64,000 bases of DNA, taken from NCBI GenBank assembly GCA_014925825.1, contig JACGCK010000208.1:1-64000 (forward strand), in the 5' to 3' direction. Below, in pieces: positions 45,332 to 56,003 of this stretch; the stretch's first letter is position 1, and every line of letters begins with the position of its first letter. The notes beneath the pieces were generated by a model. That model was not told where the DNA came from, made no database searches, and was given only the letters and a program-made list of their open reading frames with translations. Position numbers and translations under genes: made by a program. Source of the DNA: Pholiota molesta. Lineage: Eukaryota; Basidiomycota; Agaricomycetes; Agaricales; Strophariaceae.

Positions 45332-45659
45332 TCGATGTTCAGAGCGAAAACTGAACAGTGGTGGTGGATAAACGCAGCTAAAGATGAAATTTGAGATGAA
45401 GTGACACCAGAATCTAAAAAAATGTATAATATCTTATTGTATACGTCTGCAATTGATGATAGTGAATTTATTCAAGGATCAGACACGGTGCTTTATCAAG
45501 GCAGTTCATGAAATGACAAGAAACATCCCTGCAGATTGTTGTAACTACCAATTCAGTCGAGGAAAATTTTGGGTATCATTTTGCATATCTGTTAAAAGTC
45601 CCTGAAGTAAACATACACTGCTAACATATACACTGCTCAACTATTCCAGTCCTTTCGAA
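45332..45659. other. Intergenic between convergent genes
   Basis: AT-rich 3' flanks; nothing recognised. Confidence 0.6.
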
Positions 45660-47598
45660 TTATATGAATTCTTTGGGACGTTTGGCTGGATCACCACCTG
45701 CCTCGTCATAAACAAGGCCTGCAACACGGAAGGCAAGCTCTATCAACGATGAAGGTAAGTCACATTGAGCCTTCTTCCACTCTATAATAAAGTGGCTTTT
45801 ACGTACCGTCTGCCTGGGCTTTCAGTAAGGCCTCAGCATAGACTCGCACTACGTCTTCTGTTCCACTAGGTCGAACGAAAGACCGACCGCCTTCATATCT
45901 TTGGACAAGCTCGTTGATCTTCGCTTGCAGGCCTGGGGGGCTCACGAGAACGCGCTCGGCATCCTCTGTCTTGAATGCATTTCTGTCGCTAACGACGACC
46001 TTCACGAGCCGGTTTGGTAAATCACCGTATAACGAGTTCCACTCCACTCCCGAGTACGATTTGTGCGCAAGAACAACCTCGACCAAAAGCATGTCTGACA
46101 GTGCATCACCCACAGTTTGATTAATCAATTGCGTCAAATTGATCAGGTGGTTCAAGGCAGTTGACTGAGCTGGAGTCGAAGGTTCATGTTTGGCGAGGAT
46201 CTGCTGCGTAGCCGGCGAGAATAAGACAGTCCCATGGCCATTAGCTTCAAAATAGACACCAATATTGTAGTGCTCGGCGGCGTGGTGAAGATGCTTGACA
46301 CCTGTAGGCACACATTTGACTGGCAGGCGCTGCATCACGTATCAGCATCTATCATCCAAAATTTGAGCCTAACTCACCTCTGCTAGGTATTTCGTAGACG
46401 CGCCGTTAGCGTATGCGGTCTGCACTACGCCGACCTTGATTTCCGACTCCAATCCCGCAAGTTTAACCTGATCGACGATGAAAGCAGCCACCAAAGCAGC
46501 AATCTTATCACCATCGAGCAGATGGAATTGTCCACGTTCATCGAGACAATAGTAAATTAAGCGATCGGCGTCTCCGTCAAGACTGCACGCCCTCTGGCCA
46601 GGCTTCATGTCGTCCACCAGGTTAGGAGGCAGTCTTTGCATGGTCTTGACGTAGTCCGCACCGCAGGAATCATTGAGCTTTCCACGAGTAGTTGTATCGG
46701 TGTTTTCTAAAATCAGAGGAAGACTTTCGCCTAGATATTCTGTAAGCTTTTTGGCAGCCTTTGCACCCACTCCATTTGCACAATCAATGACAATGGGATC
46801 TGGTTTGGCCTTGCCGCTCTAGGTAAATTCGAAGTAAGGAAAGGTTTATGAGATCAAGCAAAGAACTCCTCACGATGAGTTTTTTGAATGCTGTGCTAAG
46901 CTTCGTATAGTAGCCTTCCTCTGAGTCTTCGCCATAGCTTTCCTTTGTTCCTTTTGTGTTGATGGCTTTGACTAGGTAATGGAGAATGGGCGTCGTCGTA
47001 ACACCACCATCGCGAGCTTCCACGCCTAGAGCTTTGAGACCATCCTCCAATGCAGCGATGAGAGCAGGTCCTGAAGGTCGGGTATCCCTGGCATACACTA
47101 CCCTCGCGGGTTTCGACAGATCAATCTTAGCATTCGCAACAAGGTTGCCCAGTGCCTCGATGAACGCCTCAGTGGTAGGAGCATTCGCGAGTACCGACGC
47201 GTGGGTTTCCCAAGAAGCCTCGAGCATCTCTCCGCGTGGATCGACCAGCTTCACGCCGTTATCCTTCATCGAACGCGTCAATACGTACATCGACACCGCA
47301 GATGAATATAGCTCTTACCTGTTCTGGGTTATGCGACGCGGTGACCATGACACCTATCGTCTTTCCATCTAGGCGTTTGCTTCGGAGGCCAGCGAGAATT
47401 CCAACGCGAAAGAGTACGGAATCGAGTGTGCTCCCTCTGTGGATGGTTTAGAACAATTACAGAGTGCGATCTCGGAGACAACGGAGGCGACACTCACAAC
47501 GTTCTGAAGCCCGCTGTTCCGTACTGAAAGGTCAGCTCGGATGGCTTTGGATGGGCATCGGACAAGGCCTGGATAGCTTTGGTAGGGAGTTCGGTCAT
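45660..47598 (-). CDS. PCM1: Phosphoacetylglucosamine mutase
   Basis: Converts GlcNAc-6-phosphate to GlcNAc-1-phosphate on the way to UDP-GlcNAc, needed for chitin, glycosylation and GPI anchors. Six exons: 47498-47598, 47319-47436, 46874-47263, 46378-46818, 45807-46329 and 45660-45781; 564 aa (yeast Pcm1 is 557). Alpha-phosphohexomutase landmarks: the active-site phosphoserine loop [18 protein letters not shown], the metal-binding loop [12 protein letters not shown], the sugar-binding loop FEANGHGTV and the phosphate-binding loop [21 protein letters not shown] decayed partial copy of exon 5 lies at 43460-43895. Divergent from SEC17 with 132 bp between starts. Confidence 0.96.
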
Positions 47599-47730
47599 GG
47601 CGATGGTTGAAGAAGAAAGCACTGACGTCGTCAGTAGATTTCGTGTAGGAGGAGCTGATCAGATGACCCCTTTTAGGATATGCAGTGTCTGGTCCCAAAC
47701 CTGTCACAGCCTCTGCTCTTTACAACCACC

Positions 47731-48768
47731 ATGCCCGCCAAGTCTCCTGCCCAAACTCTCCTCGAAAAGGCAGACAAGCGTGCCAACTCATCCGGCGGAT
47801 GGTTCACATCTGCATCGACGAAGTACGAGGAGGCAGGTGATCTCTATCAGCAGGCTGCCAACTCGTTCAAGATCGAGAAACTCTTCAAAGAAGCCGGTGA
47901 CGCTTTCGCCCGGGAGGCAGAGTGCAGGGAACTCTGCAAGGAAGAGAACGAGGCTGCTAATGCCTGGTGGAATGCATCCAAAGCCTACAAGCGAGGATTC
48001 CCAGACCGTGAGTATGCTATTCGTGGCGAGGGCCAAAGCCGTCGGAGCTGATAACCCTATAGTCGCCATCCAGGCGCTTACGCAGACTATCGTCCACCTC
48101 ACGAAAGGAGGCCGCTTCAGACAGGCCGCAGACCGAGAGAAAGAGATTGGACAGATCTATCTCCAGGAATCTAACGACCTGAGGAAGGCTTGCGAAAGCT
48201 ACGTACGGGCTGGCGAGTGGTATTCCCAAGAAGACGCCGCTGCGTGAATTTCCATCTCTCTCCATCACCCATTTCATGTGAAGCTAACCCTATTCAAATA
48301 TAGAACTGCAAACGCTTGCTTCAAAGATGCTGCTGATCTTCATGCCGAACTCGAGGAATACCCTCAAGCAATTGCTCGCTATGAACAAGTTGCTAACCAC
48401 TCTCTTACTTCTGCGCTGACCAAGTACAGCGTCAAGGAGTACTGGCTTAGGTCTAGTCTGTGCGCACTTGCCATGGGTGTAAGTTCTCGTTCTTATCCAC
48501 TTCTCCTCGATAGCTGAGAACTCGGTTACAGGACTCGGTCACAGCCAGACGAAATATGCAAAAGTACAGCAACCAGGACGTGACCTTCGCTTCGACCCGC
48601 GAAGCCAAATTTGTCAATGCTTTATTGGAAGCGATCGAGGCTGGCGATTTGGAAGCGTTCACAGCTGCTGTGTTCGAATTCGACCAAATCACGAAACTCG
48701 ATAACTGGAAGACATCCATCTTGCTTAAAATCAAGAAAGAGATCGGTGATGACATGCGCCTTACTTAA
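47731..48768 (+). CDS. SEC17: Alpha-SNAP, SNARE disassembly adaptor
   Basis: Links SNARE complexes to the NSF/Sec18 ATPase so that SNAREs are recycled after membrane fusion. Four exons: 47731-48007, 48063-48243, 48304-48478 and 48532-48768; 289 aa (yeast Sec17 is 292). TPR-like helical hairpins are evident: YEEAGDLYQQAANSFKI, FKEAGDAFAREAECR, ACFKDAADLHAELEEY and IARYEQVA. The family C-terminus KLDNWKTSILLKIKKEI is intact, including the final Leu-rich segment that stimulates Sec18. Confidence 0.96.
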
Positions 48769-49144
48769 AGGAACGAACATATTTGTAGTGCGCTACAGGG
48801 TGACTGCTGACTGAATGGAAATACATATATAACAGCATTTACGGCGCTCATAGTGACAAGTTTGTGGTGGATGAATACATATTTAATAACACTAATTCCG
48901 ATTCTTTGTTGACTAGGATCTGAAGCATCCTTATTGCAAACTCGTCATCAGTGAATGAGCAAAGTTTTTCTCCGTCGCAGGACAACGGTTTAGATTCGAA
49001 GGATCCAACTGCATACGACATTATACGGTTGTAGAAACGTGTAATTTGTTCAGGACCATGGCGAGATTAATTCCTGACTACCGATCAAAGATGTAGTGAC
49101 TTGAAGCTCTCTGGTAGTATTGTGGAAAGCTATATATATAGCTA
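48769..49144. other. Intergenic between SEC17 and the F-box cluster
   Basis: No gene recognised; 3' flanks of converging genes. Confidence 0.6.
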
Positions 49145-50596
49145 CTATCCCTCCTGCGATGGGATATCTACTTTCTTCCATCCTCCACATTTAAAGGTTA
49201 ATTCCGTTGCATCTGAGCGATCCCTGGGCTTGGTTATAATAACATTATAAGAAGGTGAAGTGTTCTGTCTCGACTTTGTAAACTTTGGAAGTGGGGCTGA
49301 TAGTAAATGTTTGTGAAATTTCACTAGAGCGTCGCCAAATGAATATCCGCCCCTTTTAATGAAATAGTTGAGGATGATATTGACTTGCGGGACGGCATTA
49401 AACATTGGCTGCACCAAAACAGAATCCATTACAGGCCATTCATTGGGCGTATTCATGGTGAGATATGGGGCATTGTAATTATGCGATGCTGTCATTTCCA
49501 GATTGAACTTCCTTAGCGATCGAGGAAATGAGCAAGATTGGAGGACACGGCAAAAAGGATCAATAATATCATGCAAATATATCCCAATGTCTTTGTATGA
49601 TATTCGCAATGAGGATAGTCTGCTGAGAAGGTGGAAAGGGTATATTGCAGTAGGCAAAGAGTGGGATGGACTAGAATTCTGAAGCCAGTCATGTCCGATG
49701 AGTTGGATATGGAGTATATGAAGGGTGTTTACAGCGTTGCCCGCGATATTGATTATGTTTTGTATCCCCCCAGTCAGTTTGGCTTGAAAATATAAAGTGT
49801 GGAGTTCCACGAAAGCTGACTGATATCGTGATACTACGTTGGCCGATCTATTGCCCAAATGAAGCAGATCGACAAGAGAGAAGGATTCGTCGAGGCCTAT
49901 GGATTCCAAGATTGTGACATGAGGGGCGTCGACTTCAATTTTACTTCGTGTCAGCCGAGTCTCATATAACTCCAGATTTTTGAAATGGATGCCATGGAAG
50001 AGAGACCTCGGAATACCGAAGAGTCCGCAGAGTCGCACATGCTGCAAATTTGGAGAGCGCAATATGTTTTCAAAAGCGCAGATGAGCTGATTATCCATTT
50101 TCGTATATTCCAATGTAAAGTGTCCAATCCTAGCGTTGAAGCGTAGAGATTCGATGCCGTGGTTGGGTCCATGCAAAATATCGATGATACGATGCACGGT
50201 TGCATCTCGAAGAAATTTGTAGGAATAACTTGAATCATGACTCGGAGCTCCTGAGATAGTTAGACAGAAAGAGCGTATGTGATAGATCATCCCAAGGTTT
50301 GGAAAGTTGAGGCTATCTTGCAATAAGGTGACAAAGCGTTGAATAACTTGAACTGCTGATGCGAAAAGCCTTTTATTGAAAGCTGGTGAAGAAACCTTCA
50401 GGCGCAAAATTGCTGAGGAAAAGAGCCTCGAATATGCAGCTACACAAAAAGAACGCGAGACCATTGCGTAGGCACGCAATATCGCGCGATTTTCAGCGGA
50501 TTCCAGAGTGTCGCGATCATGCCAGGCAGTGGGAGGAGGGAGAACGAAGTAGTCAAGAATAAGGTCATGGATTTCCTGTGGTATGTCGACTTTCAT
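49145..50596 (-). CDS. F-box-like protein, tandem family member 1
   Basis: Intronless, 483 aa from the ATG at 50596. The N-terminus (MKVDIPQEIHDLILDYFVLP) is F-box-like, expected to bind Skp1. The rest consists of irregular Leu-rich strands (for example FKNLELYETRLTRSKIEV; LVDLLHLGNRSANVV) of the type seen in the expanded Agaricomycete F-box families. Clearly paralogous to the gene at 51010-52518 over the whole length (shared RFVTLLQDSLNFPNLGMIYH, LHGPNHGIESL, MDSVLVQPMFNAVPQ). Substrate unknown. An upstream in-frame extension lacks an ATG, so this start is preferred. Confidence 0.75.
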   Translation of the reverse strand: MKVDIPQEIHDLILDYFVLPPPTAWHDRDTLESAENRAILRAYAMVSRSFCVAAYSRLFSSAILRLKVSSPAFNKRLFASAVQVIQRFVTLLQDSLNFPNLGMIYHIRSFCLTISGAPSHDSSYSYKFLRDATVHRIIDILHGPNHGIESLRFNARIGHFTLEYTKMDNQLICAFENILRSPNLQHVRLCGLFGIPRSLFHGIHFKNLELYETRLTRSKIEVDAPHVTILESIGLDESFSLVDLLHLGNRSANVVSRYQSAFVELHTLYFQAKLTGGIQNIINIAGNAVNTLHILHIQLIGHDWLQNSSPSHSLPTAIYPFHLLSRLSSLRISYKDIGIYLHDIIDPFCRVLQSCSFPRSLRKFNLEMTASHNYNAPYLTMNTPNEWPVMDSVLVQPMFNAVPQVNIILNYFIKRGGYSFGDALVKFHKHLLSAPLPKFTKSRQNTSPSYNVIITKPRDRSDATELTFKCGGWKKVDIPSQEG

Positions 50597-51009
50597 GGCG
50601 GCCAAAGTCGTAATCGTGACGTGTGAAGGTCGGTGGAACAAGGTTGCAAGCCTACAAAAGCGGCAGGTTGATATGTTTCACGATATAGTTCGTGGATATA
50701 AAACAGATCACAGCATACCTCAGATTACCTGAAGGCCAAAAGCTTGCAAAAAGCTTGAAGAGTTTGAAATTTGGGCTTGAAGTTTCGATCAAGGATGGAC
50801 TCGGTTGCTCGTTGGTTACTCGGTTCTTTGCCTTGAAGACGGTTGGAAACAAGAACAAATGCAGAATATTTTTTGAATCATTTCTGACATACACAGTCAA
50901 TCACTCACATGGTTCAACTCAATTGAAACTCACTAGTACTGCAATTTTTTCAACAAAATTAAGGTTGATGTTCTGATCACGGGTAGGACATGTAAAGATC
51001 AACATGGGA
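50597..51009. other. Spacer between tandem F-box genes
   Basis: Promoter of member 1 and 3' flank of member 2. No further gene. Confidence 0.55.
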
Positions 51010-52518
51010 TCAACATGGAATATCTAATATCTTCCTCCCTCCACACTTCAAGGTCACTCCCTTCCGATTCGATTCCGAGTGATTCATATTCTGATGCCCC
51101 GAGGACTGATCAGGGTACCTTTGAATAACAACAACACTGATACAGGGTAGTGAGCTGCCTCTTCTCGATTCTGAAAAGTTGGGAAGGGCGTCCAACGACA
51201 AGAAATCTTCGATATTAGTTTTCTGCAACTCCGCATACTCGTTTGATTGATATCCATAAATGGGGTATTCGAGGATAATCTTGGTTTGCGGAATGGCATT
51301 GAACATTGGTTGCATCAAAACAGAATCCATTGCAAGCCATTCGTCGAGTTTATTTAACTGATAATGTCGGCCATTGAAGCAACCTGACGCCATTGTCTCC
51401 ACGCTGAGCATTTTCAGAGATTCAGGGATCGTGCTTGATTCAAGTATGCAGCGGAAAGGATAAATGACATTATGCCAGCCTAGCCCAATGGTTTTGGATG
51501 ATAATCGTAGCGAAGAAAGCCTAGGGAGAAGGTGAAAAGGGTGTATCGGATCTGGTGAAGAGCTGAATTTTTGCCCACGCCATTCGCCAAAAAGGTGGAT
51601 GTGAAGTGTTTGTAAGGTGTTTGCCGCGTTGGCGGCAATGTTTATCGCCTTTGGAATCCACTTGAGCAGGTGAACTACAAAGTACAACGCTTTGAGTTCC
51701 AAAAAAGCCGCCTGATACCGCGATGTAGTGTCAATGGACTCATTGCCTGAATGTAGGAGGTCGACTAGCCGAAAGGGTTCGTCCGCACCTATGGATTCCA
51801 TTGTGATTATTGGAGGAGCATCGAGTGTATTTCCGTTGCATTGTATCGCGGTGTTATATAATTCGATGTTTTTGAGCTTCGTACCGCGGAGTAGAGTTCT
51901 TGGAAAGCCAAGGAGTCCATTGAGCCGCAAATGCTTTAGGCTGGGAGAGCAAATTATATTTCGAAAAGAGCAGAGAAGATCATGTTTGATATAGATTTCT
52001 CTGTATTCTAACTTTCCGTAGCCCATGTCCAAGGCTAGAGACTCGACACCATGGTTAGGTCCATGCAAAACGTCAATCAGATGATGAATGGTCGCATCAT
52101 GGAGAAAGCTGTCGGCCTGGCTCAAATTGCAATCTATCTGAATAATGAGAGCAAAAGACCGAATGTGGTAGATCATCCCAAGGTTCGGAAAGTTGAGGCT
52201 ATCCCGCAATAGGGCAACAAAGCGTCGAATGACGGACGCAACAAGCCTTGCGTTTCGAATCCGCGAAAAGGCCTTCATGCGAAGAACTACTGAGGAAAAC
52301 AGCCTCGAGTTTGCATTAGCACAAAAGGAGCGCGAGACCATCGAGTAGGCACGCAATGTCGCTCGATTTTCAGCTTGCGGAGACTCGCGATCATCCCAAG
52401 CTGCGGGAGCTGGGATACAGAAATGATCAAGAATAAGGTCGTGGATTTCGAATGGTAAGGGAGTTGGATCGCATCGTGGGTTGGCTAAAATAGCTTTTCG
52501 AGCTTCATGGAGGTCCAT
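51010..52518 (-). CDS. F-box-like protein, tandem family member 2
   Basis: Intronless, 502 aa from the ATG at 52518 (MDLHEARKAILANPR). F-box-like helix pair PLPFEIHDLILDHFCIPAPAAW at about residues 19-40, followed by RATLRAYSMVSRSFCANANS and a long Leu-rich repeat-like region. Full-length paralogue of member 1 in the same orientation, spacing about 410 bp, so a tandem duplicate. The C-terminal GGRKILDIPC matches GGWKKVDIPS of member 1. No assigned substrate. Confidence 0.75.
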   Translation of the reverse strand: MDLHEARKAILANPRCDPTPLPFEIHDLILDHFCIPAPAAWDDRESPQAENRATLRAYSMVSRSFCANANSRLFSSVVLRMKAFSRIRNARLVASVIRRFVALLRDSLNFPNLGMIYHIRSFALIIQIDCNLSQADSFLHDATIHHLIDVLHGPNHGVESLALDMGYGKLEYREIYIKHDLLCSFRNIICSPSLKHLRLNGLLGFPRTLLRGTKLKNIELYNTAIQCNGNTLDAPPIITMESIGADEPFRLVDLLHSGNESIDTTSRYQAAFLELKALYFVVHLLKWIPKAINIAANAANTLQTLHIHLFGEWRGQKFSSSPDPIHPFHLLPRLSSLRLSSKTIGLGWHNVIYPFRCILESSTIPESLKMLSVETMASGCFNGRHYQLNKLDEWLAMDSVLMQPMFNAIPQTKIILEYPIYGYQSNEYAELQKTNIEDFLSLDALPNFSESRRGSSLPCISVVVIQRYPDQSSGHQNMNHSESNRKGVTLKCGGRKILDIPC

Positions 52519-53594
52519 GGAAAACAAGACTGGAATGCAACTGGAAGCTTGCTGGAAGGAGGCCAAGCAAAAGGCGTACAAGATGATTTGGGTGGCTGCC
52601 AAACAGATCAAAACAATATTAACCTAACTTGAAAGAGACCCTTGCAACGTTGTTGCAACGACCTTGCAGCAATTCGAACAAGCCTCTGACTCAATGATAT
52701 CTAGGTCATCAATAAATAAATTCCTGAGCCTGCGAAGTGGAACAAAAACGCAAAGAAAAAAAAATCCCGACGCTATAACATATGCCAGTATTTATTCCTC
52801 TTATAAAGGGATATACCCAATGCTTTTTCCCCTCCACAGCTCAACCACATCCCCGAGACCAGGTCAATTTTAGATGTCTCTGAGCGACCACGACTGCTGA
52901 GAACGGTTCCCGCCCTTTTGATAATTAATAACGTCGATAAAAGGCAATGGCCCACATTGTCTCGTGTTTCAAGACTCTGGAAGGTTATCCAACAATGCAT
53001 TTCAGGTCCTGTTCTGCAAGTTCAAGTTAGCATCATTGACATACGGAGGTACGTACGTCGGTAGAATACTGTAGGACGACCAAAACAGAATCCATCGCAA
53101 GCCATTTGTCGCGGATAGGCGGTTCATTGAATTGAAAACTAGCGGTATTTCAGAAATGCCATACTTCTGGCTCAACACTGAAGATTTAGAGTGATGGAGA
53201 AAGTGTGCGCGATTCGGATAGTCGACGTAGATGTTGGATTATAAACTGGTCAACAAAATATGACCCAACAATTTTGGAAATGCGCAAGGAAGAAAGCCGA
53301 ATAAGAAGATGAAATGGGTATTTCGGAGTAGGCGAAGAGTGGAGATGAACTCAAGTGGGACCAAGGTGGATGTGAAGTGTCTGGAGCGTGTTTGTCGCAT
53401 AACGCATTGGTGGCAATATTAATCGCGTTCAGCACCATATAGCAGTGTCGATATGGTATCTGGATCGTTTACAGAATAATCCACCAGTGACGGAAAAGGA
53501 CTCATACAGATTGATGGATTCCATGTTGGGAACAACGAGTTCTTCTCCTATCTGAATATGATATAACTCGAGTGTTTTATATGACATTATTTAT

Positions 53595-54934
53595 CGGCAA
53601 ATATTCGAACGCCTGTAAGCTGTTGCATGGTAGATTACTTTTGGGTTACTTAAGCAGGGTTGGGTTGCATGGTCGGGTTGCATGTAGAATTTGGATTTAC
53701 GGTCCGACGGTGATCCGGCTGATCTGTCCCATATTTGGGAATATCTCGAGATGCCGCTGCTGCTGCCGTTGTTCGGACAGTTCCCGGCCTCCTCTGTGCT
53801 CACTGTTTCGATAGCGAGAACGCGTTTTTGCTCCGTTCCTTTTTTTTTTTTTTTGCTTTCATAAATTTACAAAATATATAAATGAAAGTGTCCTTCCAGT
53901 GGAGTGCTCAGTGAATACATATAGTATGGCAGGTGGAAATTAGAATGTCTTCAAATGTGCAGAAAGAATAGTATAAAATGACATTCTCCTTGACATTTAT
54001 TCCCTGACACAGACATCATTCATAGAAGTTCCTATTATTGTGTCCTTCTCTTAACATTGGTTTGTAGGATAAAGCTTGAAAATCATATGCTTGGGATCTC
54101 TTTGGATATACTGTACAATTTCGACCAAGTGCTCGCATCACGCGTCACAGAGCAGATCGAGCCGAGCACTTTGGGCAAATTGTCACGCTCACAAGCAAAA
54201 ATCGAGCACTTTTTTTCCAAAAAAATCTCTGGTAGAGCTCTATTTTCAGTCAATTACCTGCGAAAAATGCTAAAAAATCGAGCACTTTTGGCCTTCGTCA
54301 CGCAAATTTTTTCGAATCGAGCCGTCGAGCACTTGACAAAAACGTGTCACACAAAATTTGGGCCGAGCACTTGGTCGGAATTGTACAGTAGACAGACATG
54401 TGTTCCTCCTCTCCCCCTTCCCATCAGCCCTCCATGCCTGTATATTCAACTATTCAAACATTCAATCCAGTATACAGATATTAGAATACCTTGAAAATAT
54501 TTACATGAAGCTGCAGTGGCCATAGATAGCACCCCAAAGCATTAAATATATTCATAAGAGAGGTTTCAAAATGAACATTTTACATATTTTAGGATGCTTC
54601 TAGAGCATTTTACACCTATTGAATATATTATATATCATGTAAATTTATAAAAGTAAGAAAAATAAGCAGAAACGGAGCAAAAACGCGTACTTGCTATCGA
54701 AACAGCGAGCACGGAGGAGGCCGGGAACTTTCCGAACATCGGCAGCAGCAGCGGCATCTCGAGATATTCCCAAATATGGGACAGATCAGCCGGATCACCG
54801 TCGGACCGTAAATCCAAATTCTACATGCAACCCGACCATGCAACCCAACCCTGCTTGAGTAACCCAAAAGTAACCTACCATGTAACAGTTTCCTGGCATT
54901 TAACAGCATTTAACAGGCGTTATAATTTTTGCCC
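53595..54934. mobile_element. 1.34-kb element with about 290-bp terminal inverted repeats
   Basis: The left arm (53595-53878) and the reverse complement of the right arm (about 54638-54934) match over nearly their whole length. Shared words include GGGTTGGGTTGCATGGTCGG, CCGTAAATCCAAATTC (in complement) and GCGAGCACGGAGGAGGCCGG with few differences. Outer ends read CGGCAAATATTCGAACGCCTGT and GGGCAAAAATTATAACGCC. No transposase frame. The target-site duplication is not resolved. It interrupts the F-box pseudogene and contains a second element. Confidence 0.85.
54111..54388. mobile_element. 278-bp mariner-like MITE nested in the larger element
   Basis: The inverted ends CTGTACAATTTCGACCAAGT and, from the right, CTGTACAATTCCGACCAAGT differ at one base in the first 20. 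They are flanked by TA on both sides (54109-54110, 54389-54390), the Tc1/mariner target. The interior carries many copies of TCGAGCACTT in both arms. Non-autonomous. Confidence 0.82.
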
Positions 54935-55373
54935 ATGAATCATGTCATAGTTTTAAAATCCATGGTATGCAAAAGAGCATGCAAAGCGTTGATGATATAC
55001 GAAATGGTTGCGTGCACGAAAAATCTGTAGCCTTGATTCGCGTGCCAATCCATGGAGATCGTTAGAGTGAAAGACCGGATGTGATGGACCATTCCAAGGT
55101 TAGGAAAGTTTATGCTGTCTTGTAACACGACATCATAGCGCTCAACCAGCGTCTTCGTGAAGTAGGTCGGACACGTAGAATTATCGAGGAGAACAATATC
55201 TGATGGGCAAGGATACAACAGGAGGGGGAGTCAATAGAATAGGCACGCAATGCGGCTTGGTTTGCAAAGGATTGCTGGAATTTGCGATCATACCTGGCGG
55301 CAGCTGGCGGCAGAAAGACTGAGGTGATCAAGAAGACGGTCATGGATTTCGAGGGTATGGTGTGCAGCTCCAT

Positions 55374-56003
55374 GTTCGCTTAGATTCAGGAAGTTAGAAG
55401 CCTACAGATGTACGCAAGTTGATGTCAGGTGGAAAGTTTGGAATCAAAGTCAATACCTCAAAACGCACCTTAAACTTCCTAGCCCTTTCAGACCTCCCAA
55501 GACCCATTGGTCCAACAGCGTTGAGATTCAGGAGTATGCATGTGTAGAAGGAGCATCGTTTTCTGGATCTATGTTTAGTATGGGGTTCGTAAGGGTTCTA
55601 GATACAATTTCCACCAGTCTAGGTCAAATCTGATCCAGGCTTATCAGGCTCGATTAAACATTACAGTTGCTTGCGAAGGCTTGCAACTATCCTGAAGTCG
55701 GACACAGCTAGCAGTATTTGTTGGCAGGCAAAGGAAATGAAATCAGATTCTGTTCGGTGGCAAGAAATGTATATGAAATTAGAGTCGCGTTTGAATGGGA
55801 CTAGAAGGAAGTTCATGGCTAGAGGCTAAGAGAGAAAAGTCTAGTGGTGGTAATTGACAGAAAGCATGCAGGATGATGATGGTGGTATCGTGGGAGTCGT
55901 CATCACGGTGACGCAAATAGAATAGGCCCAGCGCCTCCACGTCGACATAAATTGCTCGCAATCCACATTCCTTTATTTCTTCATCAAGCGCCCCAATCTC
56001 GCT
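55374..56003. other. Intergenic between F-box pseudogene and NUS1
   Basis: No gene recognised. A minus frame at 55779-56144 overlaps the NUS1 start and is not supported by any family. Confidence 0.55.

Larger units (their letters stand above)
52835..55373 (-). pseudogene. Third F-box copy, frameshifted and split by a transposon
   Basis: The 5' part (54935-55373, minus) starts MELHTIPSKS. It resumes the family sequence in another frame (EIHDRLLDHLSL), then LPPAAARYDR, RAYSID and DSINFPNLGMVHHIRSF. The 3' part (about 52835-53594) retains family words such as the segment matching MDSVL...Q and LHLG. Multiple frameshifts, and the 1.34-kb element at 53595-54934 lies between the halves; a piece of the central coding region is also missing. 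Clearly dead. Confidence 0.8.
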
